A stretch of DNA of 49,782 bases from a virus, in IMG/VR virus record IMGVR_UViG_3300035070_001237, positions 1 through 49,782 of that record, one strand, 5' to 3'. The notes under the pieces are model-generated. The model worked only from the letters and a program-made list of their open reading frames with translations, searched no databases and was not told the origin of the DNA. The number at the start of each line of letters is the position of its first letter. Positions within the stretch are counted from its first letter, which is position 1. Positions 6,403 through 18,400 of the stretch are shown here, one piece after another. Both the position numbers and the translations under genes were made by a program.

Positions 6403-9400
6403 CAGTCAAACGTGCCTCCGAAGCTGCTGCTGTTACTTTTCTTGCCGCCCGTGCTTGGCTCGCCACCAAGATCAGCCGCGCTTTCTCGGAAGTAGCTGAC
6501 GCCGCCCAAGATCGGAAAGCGCATCGCAAGCTGCCGTAGCATCGCACGCCGCTTGGCAGTGGCTTCCCCGTCGCCAGTGACGTAGTCTTTCAACCCTGTC
6601 GCTACATCTATCGCACCAGTACCGGCGCTCACCGATGGGCCAAAGATGCTAGAAGCAATACGCACTGTGCCGTATGCTCCATTGTCCATCTGCGCCGAGG
6701 CATTGTATAGAAGTTCCGCAAACAATCCGAGGCCACCAACAGCTAGTAAGCCATCAATATAAAGGCCCAGATTTTCGTCTGCGTCGCCGCCTTCCTTAGC
6801 TCCTAGCCCTTGAGCAATAGACCAAAGACCCAGCATGTTGGTGTCGGAACCCTTGCGCTCACGCAATGCCATTGACTGCTCGTCTTCACCGCCACGCATT
6901 TGCACGACGTCTTTGGTCATTACAGACAAGCTGCCCATGCCTACGCCAGCAGTGAGAAGGTACAGCGCAGGCTTTGTGTTGCCTGCCTTTGCCTCACTAA
7001 TCACATAGCCACTAAGTCTGGCCATCATCAGAGGGAAAGACTTAAGCTGCCACATCATAGACTGCCAAGGGTTCTGCGCCCAAAGAGGTGTGTCGTTGGG
7101 GTTAGGCATGAATACGCTTTCGTTTGTGAAGCGCAGCATCGCCATCTGTACCTGTTTCTTAATGGCCTCATCGCTTGGTGGCAGCTCGTCCAATCTGATA
7201 GCACCGTGCTTTAAGAAGTCGTACTTTGCGCCTTCTCCTGTCAGGCCATAACGCTTGAGGTAACGGATTGAAGTTTCATAATCCTTGCTACCCCGCAGAC
7301 CTTTCGCACGCATCGCCAAGGCTCTGTTAATTTCAGTCTTGAAACTTTCAAAGCCGACCATTGCTGACACTTCGCGGTTGATATTTGTCCACCCCGTCAG
7401 ACCTGTGAAGTTGAAGAACGAGTTTGTGAACTTCTGGTTTCCCGCACCTGATTGTTGCACCGCTCTGTCGTGCATAAGGTTTTCGATCCCGACGCCGATG
7501 TTGCGTGCAGCGTCACGGTAGGCTGGGTCTTTTTTCACGTAGCCTTTCCATGCTGTATAGAACGCTCTCATATCCCCACTGCGTATAAGTGGAAGCACCA
7601 TGTCGGGCATGGATGTTAGGGTTGTAAAGCCAAGCAACGATACCGAGTTAAACGCTTTCATGTTACGGCTCACGACATAGCGCAGCTCGCTCCCGTCGCC
7701 GCCATCTATCGAACGCTTGTTAAGTACGTTCATCATGTCGCGCATTTTAGTTTCGTTGCTATGTGTGAGGCGGTTTGTTCTAGGGAAATCAATCATCGCA
7801 TTGATGATAGCATCCACGCGAACATTGTAGCCGACGTCGTCCCTGTCGATGCCTTCCACCGCATTGATTAACATAGCCCTTGCGCGGTGCTTGTTCTTTC
7901 GGCGCAGTTCTGGCGTGTCGCCCAGCTCCTTTTCGACAGATACAAGCAAGTCTTTTATTTCGTTACCCCGCCCCTGTACTCGCGGTACAAGAACTTCGTC
8001 TACCTGTAATGGTCCTTCCTTTGACTGCCCGTGAGACGACGTATGCTTGGCAGAGCGTAAGATTTCCACCGCCCTGTCTAGGCCACTGCCCTTACCAGAC
8101 ATGGTAGCTCCACGAGCTACGTCTAGGTAGGTGTCGAAGCCGTGCATGTTTAGACCGAACCGTTCTGTCAGCAGGCGCTTCCTTACGGTGCGGTCAAAAT
8201 ATTTGGACATGATGCCTTGCAAGTCAGTGACTAAGAAGTTGTCCATTTCCACCATGTCGCCTGCTTGAAGCTGCAAGACGCGAGGGGCAAATATGCTGCC
8301 CAATGCTTTCTGTACTTGCGTGTCTATGGATGGATCATGCCCTTGAGTTAATCTGTAGTGGACATTTTCGGCCTTCGCTTCCAGCTCATCTATGCTGTGT
8401 CGCTTCTGCCCTCGGTAGTCTGGGCTGTTTTGCTCGCGCTTAAAGTAAGTTACGAGAGCATCCTTGAACCTGTTGGGGTTAGCCAGCAGTTCGTCTACAT
8501 CCCAGACTTGAGGGACATAGAAGTCGTTACCTAGATTTCGTGCGTCACCGACAGCAATCCCAAGGTCACGCATTTTTTTCAGCTCTGCATCAAACAGTCT
8601 TCCAATCTCTAACGCGGCTTCTCTTTCTTCCTGTGCCAGCTCTTGAACAGCGCCCCGTCCTCGACGCAATGCGCTTATAATTCTGTTGTGGCTGTCTGGT
8701 TGCTTGGCGTCTTTTAGCATTAAGCCACGGTTGCGGTTGGCCCATTTCTTCACCCGACCCCCTGCGTCTGGCAGGGCGTTTAGCTTTTGGAACACACCGT
8801 TGACTGTGTTGTGCAGCTCGACGTCATGCTCTTCAAAAAATCCAGCCCCGTCTTGAGGCTTGATCTTATCCGCGTACCAATTAGCTCCGACGTTGCGGAA
8901 GTGTGCCGCGTTTTCTGAAAAGAAATTCACCACGGACGATAGCTTGCTCACCTTCTGAGCGTCTGCCTCCGTAACGTCTTGCTTCTTAAATATTTTACCC
9001 AGTACCGGGACCAACTGCACAGGTAGCTCAAGTCGTTGCGCCTCTTGCGCTAAGTTTGCAAACCGCCCAGGTGGTAGCTCGCCGTTTACGACAGCCATTT
9101 CTATGGCTAGTGACCCACCCATTTTGCGCTCAGAGTTTCTAGTCGGGTTAGAAGAAAAGTTTGCATCTACTGGTGTAAAGCCACCCTCCGCTTGGCGAAC
9201 AGACGCGCTACTGAACACAACATCGCCTACGTCTGTGGTCAAAGCGTCGTAGCCCTGCCCAGACATGAAAGCGTTAAATGCTTGCCGCGCTTTTATCGCG
9301 TTCTTAGCAGTCCCGTGCTTGACCATAAGGCCGTCTTCGCCAGTCAGCGTGCGGTGAAGTGCTGCGCCTGAGAAAGTATCAGGTACGTTGCTCATCAACT

Positions 9401-12400
9401 CTTCGACAGCTCCGAAGTTTATCAGGCCAGCATTTACCATTCTGCCAATCAGGTACGAAATGCCGTCTTGTGCGTCACTTCTAAAGGAATAAGATGACCC
9501 GCTTGTCAGGTCAAAAGGCGTAGACATTTTGGCAAAAACTGGGACGACTTTAGGCTGCACAATCGAACCATCCAGACTTTCCAGCAGCCGCCAATGCCGA
9601 TCTTGCATAGCGAGGAAGTGCTTAAGCTCGTGGTTCACGACGCCGTTCTGGTCTTGGCTCCTGTTCATAAGATCAAGTATGCTCTGTCGGTAAAACACAA
9701 TGGCTTCTGCCGATACCATGCCACCGTCTATATCTGCTGGTGTCAGCGGCGAAGACTGCAAGGCTCTCTTAGTCGTTTCTAAAAATTCGACCTCGTCAAA
9801 CTCTGCGTCTGCCTCTCCCGCTTTAGTCATATAAACCCCATCGCCATAGGGTCCGTCAGACGTTTTGGTCACGCCGTTTACATCTGCTTGCGGTGACTTA
9901 TTGAAGCGAAGGAATGTGTCGACGTTTTCAAATGGGCTTGCGCCTAAGAAGGTGCGTACCGTTGCTTGCATTTTCTCTGACATAGACATGGTTAGTTCGC
10001 GGCCAAATCTGCCTGCGATTGTCGGGGAAATAGTACTAGAGCCGTGCGACTTAGCCGCCATCAGCACTGGCGTTCTGGCTATGGCAACCTCTTCTTTAGT
10101 GGGCGACAGCAAGAATAAGTCTTCGCCGCTATTAACCCACTTGTTCGCTTCGTCGTAATCTCTCTTGAAGGCTATAGTGTCTTTGGGGAACGCAAGTATG
10201 TCGTGCGTAAGATCAAAGACTATCTGGCCTATTTCTTTTAAGCCATTCTCAACGTCAGCAACGGCAAACTTGGGCGGGTCATAAGTAAACGTGCCTCCCG
10301 ACGCTTGATTTTGCGAGCTGTTTTCGTATTGCCTTTTCAGCAAAGTCCTTAGCCTGTCGTCAAAAGTGTTCGTCTTGCCGATGTCTGGCTTCACCCCAGA
10401 GTTTGTCTGGCGCATAGCGCGAGTGACAAAGAAATCTAAGGTTTCACTTTCTCTCTGGTTTGCGTCTGCGTAGCTAACTTGCGCAGCGTCGTTTATGTCT
10501 TTCTGCTGACTAGGTGAGAGCATACGATACGCCATCATATACAAGTCGGGCAGTACGTCTTCGTATAGGTTTTCTGTGATGTAATCTTTCTTTGCGTCCA
10601 ACGCTTCTCTCGACGGTTGTTGGTTTAAACGCGCATCGTTTATACGAGTTATCTTGACCGCCAGCTTGCGCAAAGTTTTGCGCATTTCTTTAAACAATGG
10701 ACCGTCTTGTTCTAGTACGACTTCGTCGTTGCCTGCTTTGTTTTGCCCGTAGCCTGTAATGACGTGAGCAGTGTACTCAGTGTCTACAATTTTATTAGGC
10801 GCTTCTGTTTCAGATATGCCAGCGTTGTGGAAGTTCGTCCACAATGACTGCAAGACAGTCTCCACGTCGGCTCTGCGGTGCGTCATAGCACCCTTGGCTA
10901 CGACGAATGGCGCAGACTTATCGCCAGCAGGCTTGTTAGGTGGCGCGTAAACACCCTCATGTTTGACCCCAATGTTTTTCGGGTCTGTCTTCCAACGCAA
11001 GGCAATCTGTATCCATAACGGATCGCCCAGCTCTGTCGCCGCCTTTGCTAGTCGCGCAACAATCTTATGCTGCTCGCCGTTCTTCGACATGTTTGTAAGC
11101 TCCGTGAGGATTTGCTTAGCAAAGTCCCCCTTGGCCAACGCCTGCTTGTAAAGCTCTTGCATGGTTGGGATAGACGTTAGGTCTGGCCGCGCACCCAGTT
11201 CATTTATGCTTTGGAAAATGCTTTGGATTGCCATGACGCCAGTATCGCCATCGACAATGTGACGCTTTAGCGCCTCAATGGGCGCAATAGGGACCGCCAA
11301 CTCGTCGACCATTCCAGCCAAATCATCTGGCGCGACGTCGGCTATGTCGATGCCTGCGTTGTTAAACTGAGCGACGATTAAGTCTAGGGCTTCCTTCTTT
11401 GACTGGTACTCGGCTGCGTCTTCACGGGCCATTTTCTTAAACCGTTCAGACTTTCTGTTCACTTTTCGGACTTCCGCTTGTCCTTCAAAAGTAATCCCAA
11501 TGTATAAGTCTGTCGTCGCGTCTCGTGGCATCTGCCTGTTGAAGGCAGCAATCATCTGCCTGTTCATAACGTCCATTGCGTTGTTCAGGTTGGTTGCGAG
11601 CAAGTCCATTTGCTGAATAATTTTTTCGTCAAGATTATCATAGGGGCTATCCTCCCTAATCTTAGCTTCCGTCGCTTCGTCCGGTGTGCCGCCGTCGTCT
11701 ATTAGCTTGCGGATTTCGTCGTCACGCTGCTTGGTTTCCTCGACGTCTGGATTGAAGGCTTTCTTATTTTCCCTCAGAGCTTTTAGAAAGGCGTGGACTT
11801 TATGTTGTGCCTCTAAAAGTTTGCCCCGTTGCAGCGAGCCAGTCCCAGTGTCAAACATTGTGATCCGCACGTTGCCACTACCCTCTTGGAGAGGGTTGAA
11901 GTAGTGAGTTTCCTCGCCAGCTTTGCCGCCAAACATGCCGTAGATTTTATTCTTGGCAGCTTCCATGTCTGTGGCGAGCGACAAGCTGTCGTCCAGACTT
12001 GCGGGTGTTCGCATCTTTGCGCCAAGCAGTGTCAGGCGTGTCGTGTCGAGAAGTCTAATCTTTTCTCCAAGGAACGCTGCGGTGTTTCTCTTCTGCCCCT
12101 CTTTCATGGGCTTGCCGAACTTTGCACCTACGCCTTCCAAGTGCGCAAAGCGACTAATGCCCACGTTCATTTTGCCTGTAACGGGATCAGGTTGCAGCAC
12201 AGGCATGTGCTTTTGAAAGATTGGAACCAAGTCGGGGTCTAGCTGCACACCCGGCGTTTCTATGCCGCGCAGATTGTTGAGCAACATTGTTCCGAGCTGT
12301 GCAATCTTGCCCCACAAGCTGATGTTGTTGACCTGTCCGTTGGATGTCACCCACGTTAAGAATTGGTTGGCAAAATACTCTGATGGCGAGTGCAGGGAAT

Positions 12401-15400
12401 TACTAAATAGCTGTGGGTCTACCGAACCTTTTTGCAAAAGGTCCATGTCCAATCCGTCGCCAGCTTCGGCGTCGTTGTAGAACTTTTCCATTGCCGACCA
12501 GAACTGAACCTTGTCTGTCTCATCCAGCACGTTGGCATACAGCCAGTGTGCTGTCTCGTGGATGATCGTCGCAGTGATTGGTGTGTGTCGATTGCCGCCA
12601 GCATTGATCTGCTCTTTGTCCAGCGTGATACGGTTCCGCTTACTCCCAAACTTTTCATTCGCAAAGTCTGGCGTAAATGAGTTTTCATTACCCACCTCAA
12701 TTAAGGGGGATTTTCCAGTGAAAGTGAAAAGGTTCTCAAGGAACGACACCGACGCCGCCAAGTCGTCTGGCGCATGTTCTGACAGCGCTTGTTGGAGCTG
12801 GTTATAGTTCACCTTAACACGACGTGCGGTGTCTCTATCAATGCCGTTCTTAGCGGATGAGTTCAGTAAAGCACCGACTGACGCTCGCAATCTCATAAAG
12901 TTTTTATAGCTGTTCAGTGAGGGCAGCATATTCCAAGAGATACTTTCGAGACCAAACATCATATCGTTCAGCTCGCCAATGGTTTTTGGTACTGTCGCTA
13001 ACTCGGCCAAGACCGCTATGTGTTCTTCCGACCCACTGATAGGGTTGTCTGCAATCGTGGATAGCTTTGATGCTTTCGTGTTCACGGCAGCTTTACTGCC
13101 GTCTGGTACTGTGTTTGCCAGCGACGCCAACTCTGCGTCAGCGTCGGCCACTGTGACCAGTTTCCCGTTCCTGTCGTAGAAGCTGTCGCTTGCGTCCATA
13201 GGACGGAAGGTTTCGAGAAGCTGGTCTTTGCGGGACACGCCTGTCGATGGCAAGTCTACGTGACCAAAGATAAACTCATAGCGGGAGCTATTCTTCAGCA
13301 TGTCGCCTGCGCTCTGTGCTTTCTTCAGACTTGTGGCTCGCACACTTCCTTTTAGTTTAGAGGTCTTGTCTACAATCTGCACTGCAAACATTTTGCCCGT
13401 TGGAATTTGTGCGGCGTAGTATTCGCCATTGTGTGTCAGGCGGTCTGCTGGATCGACTGGCTTGGCAGGCGTGTCTAAAGGCGTCTCACCCTTTTTGGTG
13501 TTAGGCGTCAGCGGTTTATTGTTACCGTAAGTCTCGGAATTTTTGTGGTCGATTGGGTATTCCGTACCGACTTGGTTAGCTTTGCGCCGATACTTGTTTG
13601 GCATCTTGTTTGCGACTTGGTTAAAAGTTTCGCGGAACATCGGCAAGAGATCGTCAATCAAGTCCTTCTTAGTGTCGAACACATAGACCTTACCGTCAGA
13701 GGCCCGTGTAAACACAGCCTTCCCGTCTGGCAGACTATCTACAGCGCCAAGCATACGACCTTCAAACCCAATACTTGTGCGGCTATTGCCCAAGTCGACG
13801 TAGTCCAAGTCGTTGAACAGGTCTATTTCAATGCCATCAATCACACGGATGTAGGGCGGCTTGCCCTTGGATGTCGGCGGCACGCTGTCTGGCTCAGTGA
13901 CAGGCTTAGTCTTCTTAGCGTAATGCGCCCGTATCTTTTTGATCTGGTCTTCTAGCCACGCTTTAGGCAAGCCGTTGTCTCGCTGGATAGTCAACGCCTC
14001 GGCAATGTCTTCGCCCATTTCTACGCTGGCGGCTTCCTCTTGCATAATGCTGTCGGCCTTTTGCCTTACCGCAGTTTTTGTCGCTGGGTTAATAGGCTTG
14101 GCCTCATTGAGCGGTACTCCCGCCATTATAGCGTAGTCTTCGGGCGTCATTTCAGGCCCATTACCAGCACGGTTATTTAAGGTAGCTGTGACAGCCGCAT
14201 TAAAGGCGTCGGCTTCTAGCTCTGCGCGAAGTTCGGGGTCTTTAATGTGGTCAAAATTTTGAAACGCTTGGTCGTAAGCGTTATCTCCATCTAGCCCTCG
14301 TCTTTCGTTCATTGCCGCCTCTTGCGCAGCGTCTCTGGTGGCTTGGTCGCCTTCCGATTTAGTGCGAGCGTAGTCTTGCCTTGCTGCCGCCGCCCGTGCT
14401 TTACCGGGTGCGGAGATTAGGTCGTCAGCAACTTTGCTGTCCACTTTCGCGCCAGTATCCAATGCGTTTTGGAGCGCAAAGCCTAGCTTGGTGAGCGTGG
14501 CACGCATACGTTGCAGCTCAACCTCGTCCATAGCGACCTTTTCACCAGTCCTAGCCATAGTCCCATCGCCTTGCTTTTCCAGCCTGCCTTTCATGGTGTC
14601 ATGCAGCTTATTTCTTAAAGCGTTGTACTCAGTCCTGAGACTTGTCAGCCCTTCGTTCTCAAGATATTCGACCTTGTTGTCAGCCGCAGCTTCCTTCTTA
14701 GTCGAGCTGTTAAAGTCTGAAACGATACCCTTTAACGCTCGTCTCATTACTTGCGCATCTGAGATTTCCGAGGCATCGCTGGTGCTGTCCACCAATGCTT
14801 GTCGTGCAAGCTGCAACTGCGCAGGGTCGACTAAGATTTGCGTACCTTTTTTAAGGCTAGGGTCGTCAACAAAAAACGTCGCAATCCTTAACTTGCTGTA
14901 AAGCGCGTCGAGAGCATCCTGTGCATCTGCTACTTTTTGAGGGTCGATGGCTGCATCTGGGTTTTTCTTAGACGGCTTGGGGTTTTTCGCGCTCTTTAAT
15001 TTGTTTATCGCTTTGTCTAACTGCTCTATGGCGGTTATCCGTGGCTGCGTGTACGGCAAGTTACGCTTAGCCTTAACCGAGTTACTCACGCGCTGCTCAG
15101 ACGCCGCATCAATCGCTGCGTCATGGATCGCCATTTGTGCAGTGACTTGGCTGTTCAAAGTTTCCAGCTTGCCAGTCTGCCCGTTTCTAACGGTTGTCTT
15201 TCTAAATAGCTTACCGCCCTTGCTCTTACCAAAGACTGCCGCCAACTGCGCGGTTGTTGCCTTGCCTTCTGTAGTCTTGCCCCAGACAGTCATCTTTCCT
15301 GTGGCCGCGACTTGGGTGTAACCAATGTGCTTGCCGAGACCTAGAGCTGCCGTCGCGTCGCTTACGCCAATAGCCGACGACGTCCTTACGTTGCCTCTGT

Positions 15401-18400
15401 CACCTCGGATACTTTTGCCGTCTTTAACTGGGTTGGTGCTGGTGCTGTCGTAGGCTAATCTGTCCAGCTTCTTTGCGCTATCGGTGCGCTGACCCTTCCT
15501 GTCGCCGTAAGCATATGTCTCGTCGTCCACCCCACGGCGACCCATGTCTATATTTTTTTCGCGGCTCTTTTGCAGCTTTTCGTTACGTGTATCAAGAATT
15601 GAAATTATCTTAGAGACGTACATGTCTCTCTTAAAGCCGTACTTGTCTATCAGAGCTGCTATTTCTGCGCGAGCTGCTAGGTGTGCCTCTTGAGCTGGTG
15701 TGGCATCCTTGGTTGGTGACACTTTGTAACGAATACGAGTAGCGCCTTTAGCAACGCCAACAATGTCGCCGCCGGGACTAGCCAAGATGTTACCAAAGTC
15801 ATAACCAGCCAGCCTAAATTCACGGCTCTGGATTTCGGTGGTGTACTTTTTGCCAGCCGCGCTTTCTGCCAACGACGGCTTGAAAGTTCTCAGCATTTTT
15901 TCCAGAGCTTTTGTAAGCTCTTGCCGCATCTGTCGGTTAGCATCTATCTCGTTTGATATGGCTTGCTGATTGCGCTCGACAAAGTCACCAGAGCGACGCA
16001 TCCATCTGTCGACCTTGTCGTCAGCCAATCTGTTTACGATTGTTTCCGCGTCGGCCATTTTCATCTGACCACTTGCCAGCAAGCTCGACAAATATTTTTC
16101 TTTGAACTCGTTAAGCTCGGTTTTCATGGAGCTAGGAAGGCCTTCGATAAACACTTTTATCTCTGACTTCTTTGCAGGGGGGAAATCAACGCGCTGGACG
16201 TCTGGGTTGTTAATCGCTGCGCGAGCAATATCTGCAAACTCTGGCGTGAAGTCTTGCGCCATGCCCTCTAAGACTTGGTCAGGCAATCCAAAGCCGTCCA
16301 CCAATCTGTCGTCAAAGATTTCTACTGCTTGTCGCTCACGCCAATCATTATACTCAGCCATTGCACCCGCACGGTATGGCGTCGCGTCTCCGTATTTCTC
16401 TGCTTGGTTTGCGTCTAGTAAAGTTTCAAAAACTACATTGTTTAATGCAGACGCAGCTATGCCGTCGTCATCGTTTAGCAATTCTATAGCATCGCTGCGG
16501 CCAGCATATTCTTCAAGGATTGCTTGGAACTTTGCTTTTCGTGCAGCAATAGCCGCCTTGGTATTTTTCTTAATGCTGCTGATTTGTTCAGCCAACTGCT
16601 TAGCGGTGAACGGCCCACCAATGTTATCGACTAATAATTGCAAAACGGCAAATCGACTGTCGGCATTAGTATTCATGTCGACAATATTTACGATCCGCTC
16701 GGTAGCGGTCACTACTACTTCGACTGGTGCTACGTCAGGCGTGCCGCCGCTTGGCTCTTCTACTGGCTGTGCGGCCACTTTCGCAGCATGTCTCGCCATT
16801 CTGTCTTGCTCAAAGAGCTTTGTCGCTTCTGAGCTTTTTTCTTTTACGGCGTCTTGAACTGCGCGTTGGTCGTCGGCAGCTTTAGTCGCGTCATCTAGCG
16901 CTTGTCTTTTCTCGTTAAAGACGGCCATTTCTGGGCTGTCAGGAGCGCTTGTCACTTTTTCAATGTTGCCGCCATCAGCGTCTTGACCGACTACTTCTTT
17001 TTGCAGGCCTCGTTCCGCGTCTTGCAGTTCTCGCGTCGCGCTATCAACCGCTTCATCTAACTCAGGCAGCTTCTCGCCAGCGGCCTCGACTTGCTGGCGC
17101 AATGCCTCCTGTATACGTGCTTCTCTTTCGGCAATCGCGCTTTCATTGACATCTGATAACCGTTCGCCAGCCGTGTCGCTCGGCTGACCGCCACCCGTAA
17201 GATTTTCGCGGTTTTTCCCTACCCCTACGGCGTCTACGCCTTGAGCTTGTGCCACTGCGTTGGTAACGTCTCGGACTAAACTTCGTCCCTCGCCTTGCGT
17301 GTTTTCTTCAACAGTAAAGCCTTCGCCCACAGCGGCGTTCATAGTGTTGTCTGCTGCGTTGCCGACACCATCGGTATAGCCAATGCGCTTCTGTTGGTTT
17401 GTTAAGTCTTCCAGCAATTTGATGTCGACGTCTGCCGTGGCTTTGGATGGAGCATCAATGCCCTGTAGCTGCACTTCGATTTTGTCTGCCACTGCACGGT
17501 GGCGTTCTGCCAAGTCGCGTGCTTCTCTAATCTTTACTTCGTTAGCGCCAGCGGCCACCATTTTTTCAGCGTCGGCGTCATACTTTGAGGCAAGGCCAAT
17601 GCTATCGTTCATAGCTTTGACACCGTTTAAAAACCGCTGCGATGCGCTCGTATCAACCGATGACGAAGCGCTTACGTCGATAGTCTTCCCGCTGTCGTCA
17701 GCAGTTCCTTGCTCCATCACAGCGTCTTGCAGTTCTTGCGTTCTTTGGCGCTCTGCCCGATCCGTAAATACTTGGGTCAGGCGCACTTTATTGGCTGGCG
17801 TCCCGATCCCTGTTGGTTCTTCTGGGGCGGCGTTCTCGGCCTCTTGCTGTGCTTTCGCCGCTGCCGTCTGGCGTCCGTCTAAGTCAGCTCTGAACGCTGC
17901 ACGACGTCCGTCCCTTATGCCTCGACCTATGGCGTTGCCCTTGCCAAAGCCTTTGGACATTGGGTTGACGTTAGGGACAAGCGCACCAGCTAGACCCATA
18001 GGTGCGCCGAGCAATGCGCCCCCAATTAACCCGCCGCCGATTGCAGCGCCCGTCTGCATCAAGCTGTACTTGTCTTGCAAGCCAATCTTTATATCACGCG
18101 ACTGCGTACCTAGACTGTGTATGCCCTCGACTAGACCACCAGCCAGAGCTTCCGAAGTCGCACCCTTTGTAAGACCAGCGCGGATACCAGCTTTTCTTGC
18201 TTGGCCTAATGCTGCCTGTGTCGTGGCATTTTTTACGCTGTGAGTACCAGCTTTGGCCATAACGCCAGCCGCCGCCGCACGCGCAGCAACTCCACCCGAT
18301 CCGAAACCTACGACGTTAATAACGTCGAGCAGACCAGCCGCAGCATTTGTGCGAAACCCCTGCCAGCCGTCGCCACCTTCCTCATAGAAGTCTGGCATCG

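Noticed and set aside
16102-16857. Long plus-strand open frame inside the giant gene
   Set aside because: Low-complexity Ser/Ala-rich antisense shadow of the giant gene, without a ribosome site.
17383-18243. 286-codon plus-strand frame inside the giant gene
   Set aside because: Antisense shadow; composition mirrors the coding strand and no context supports it.
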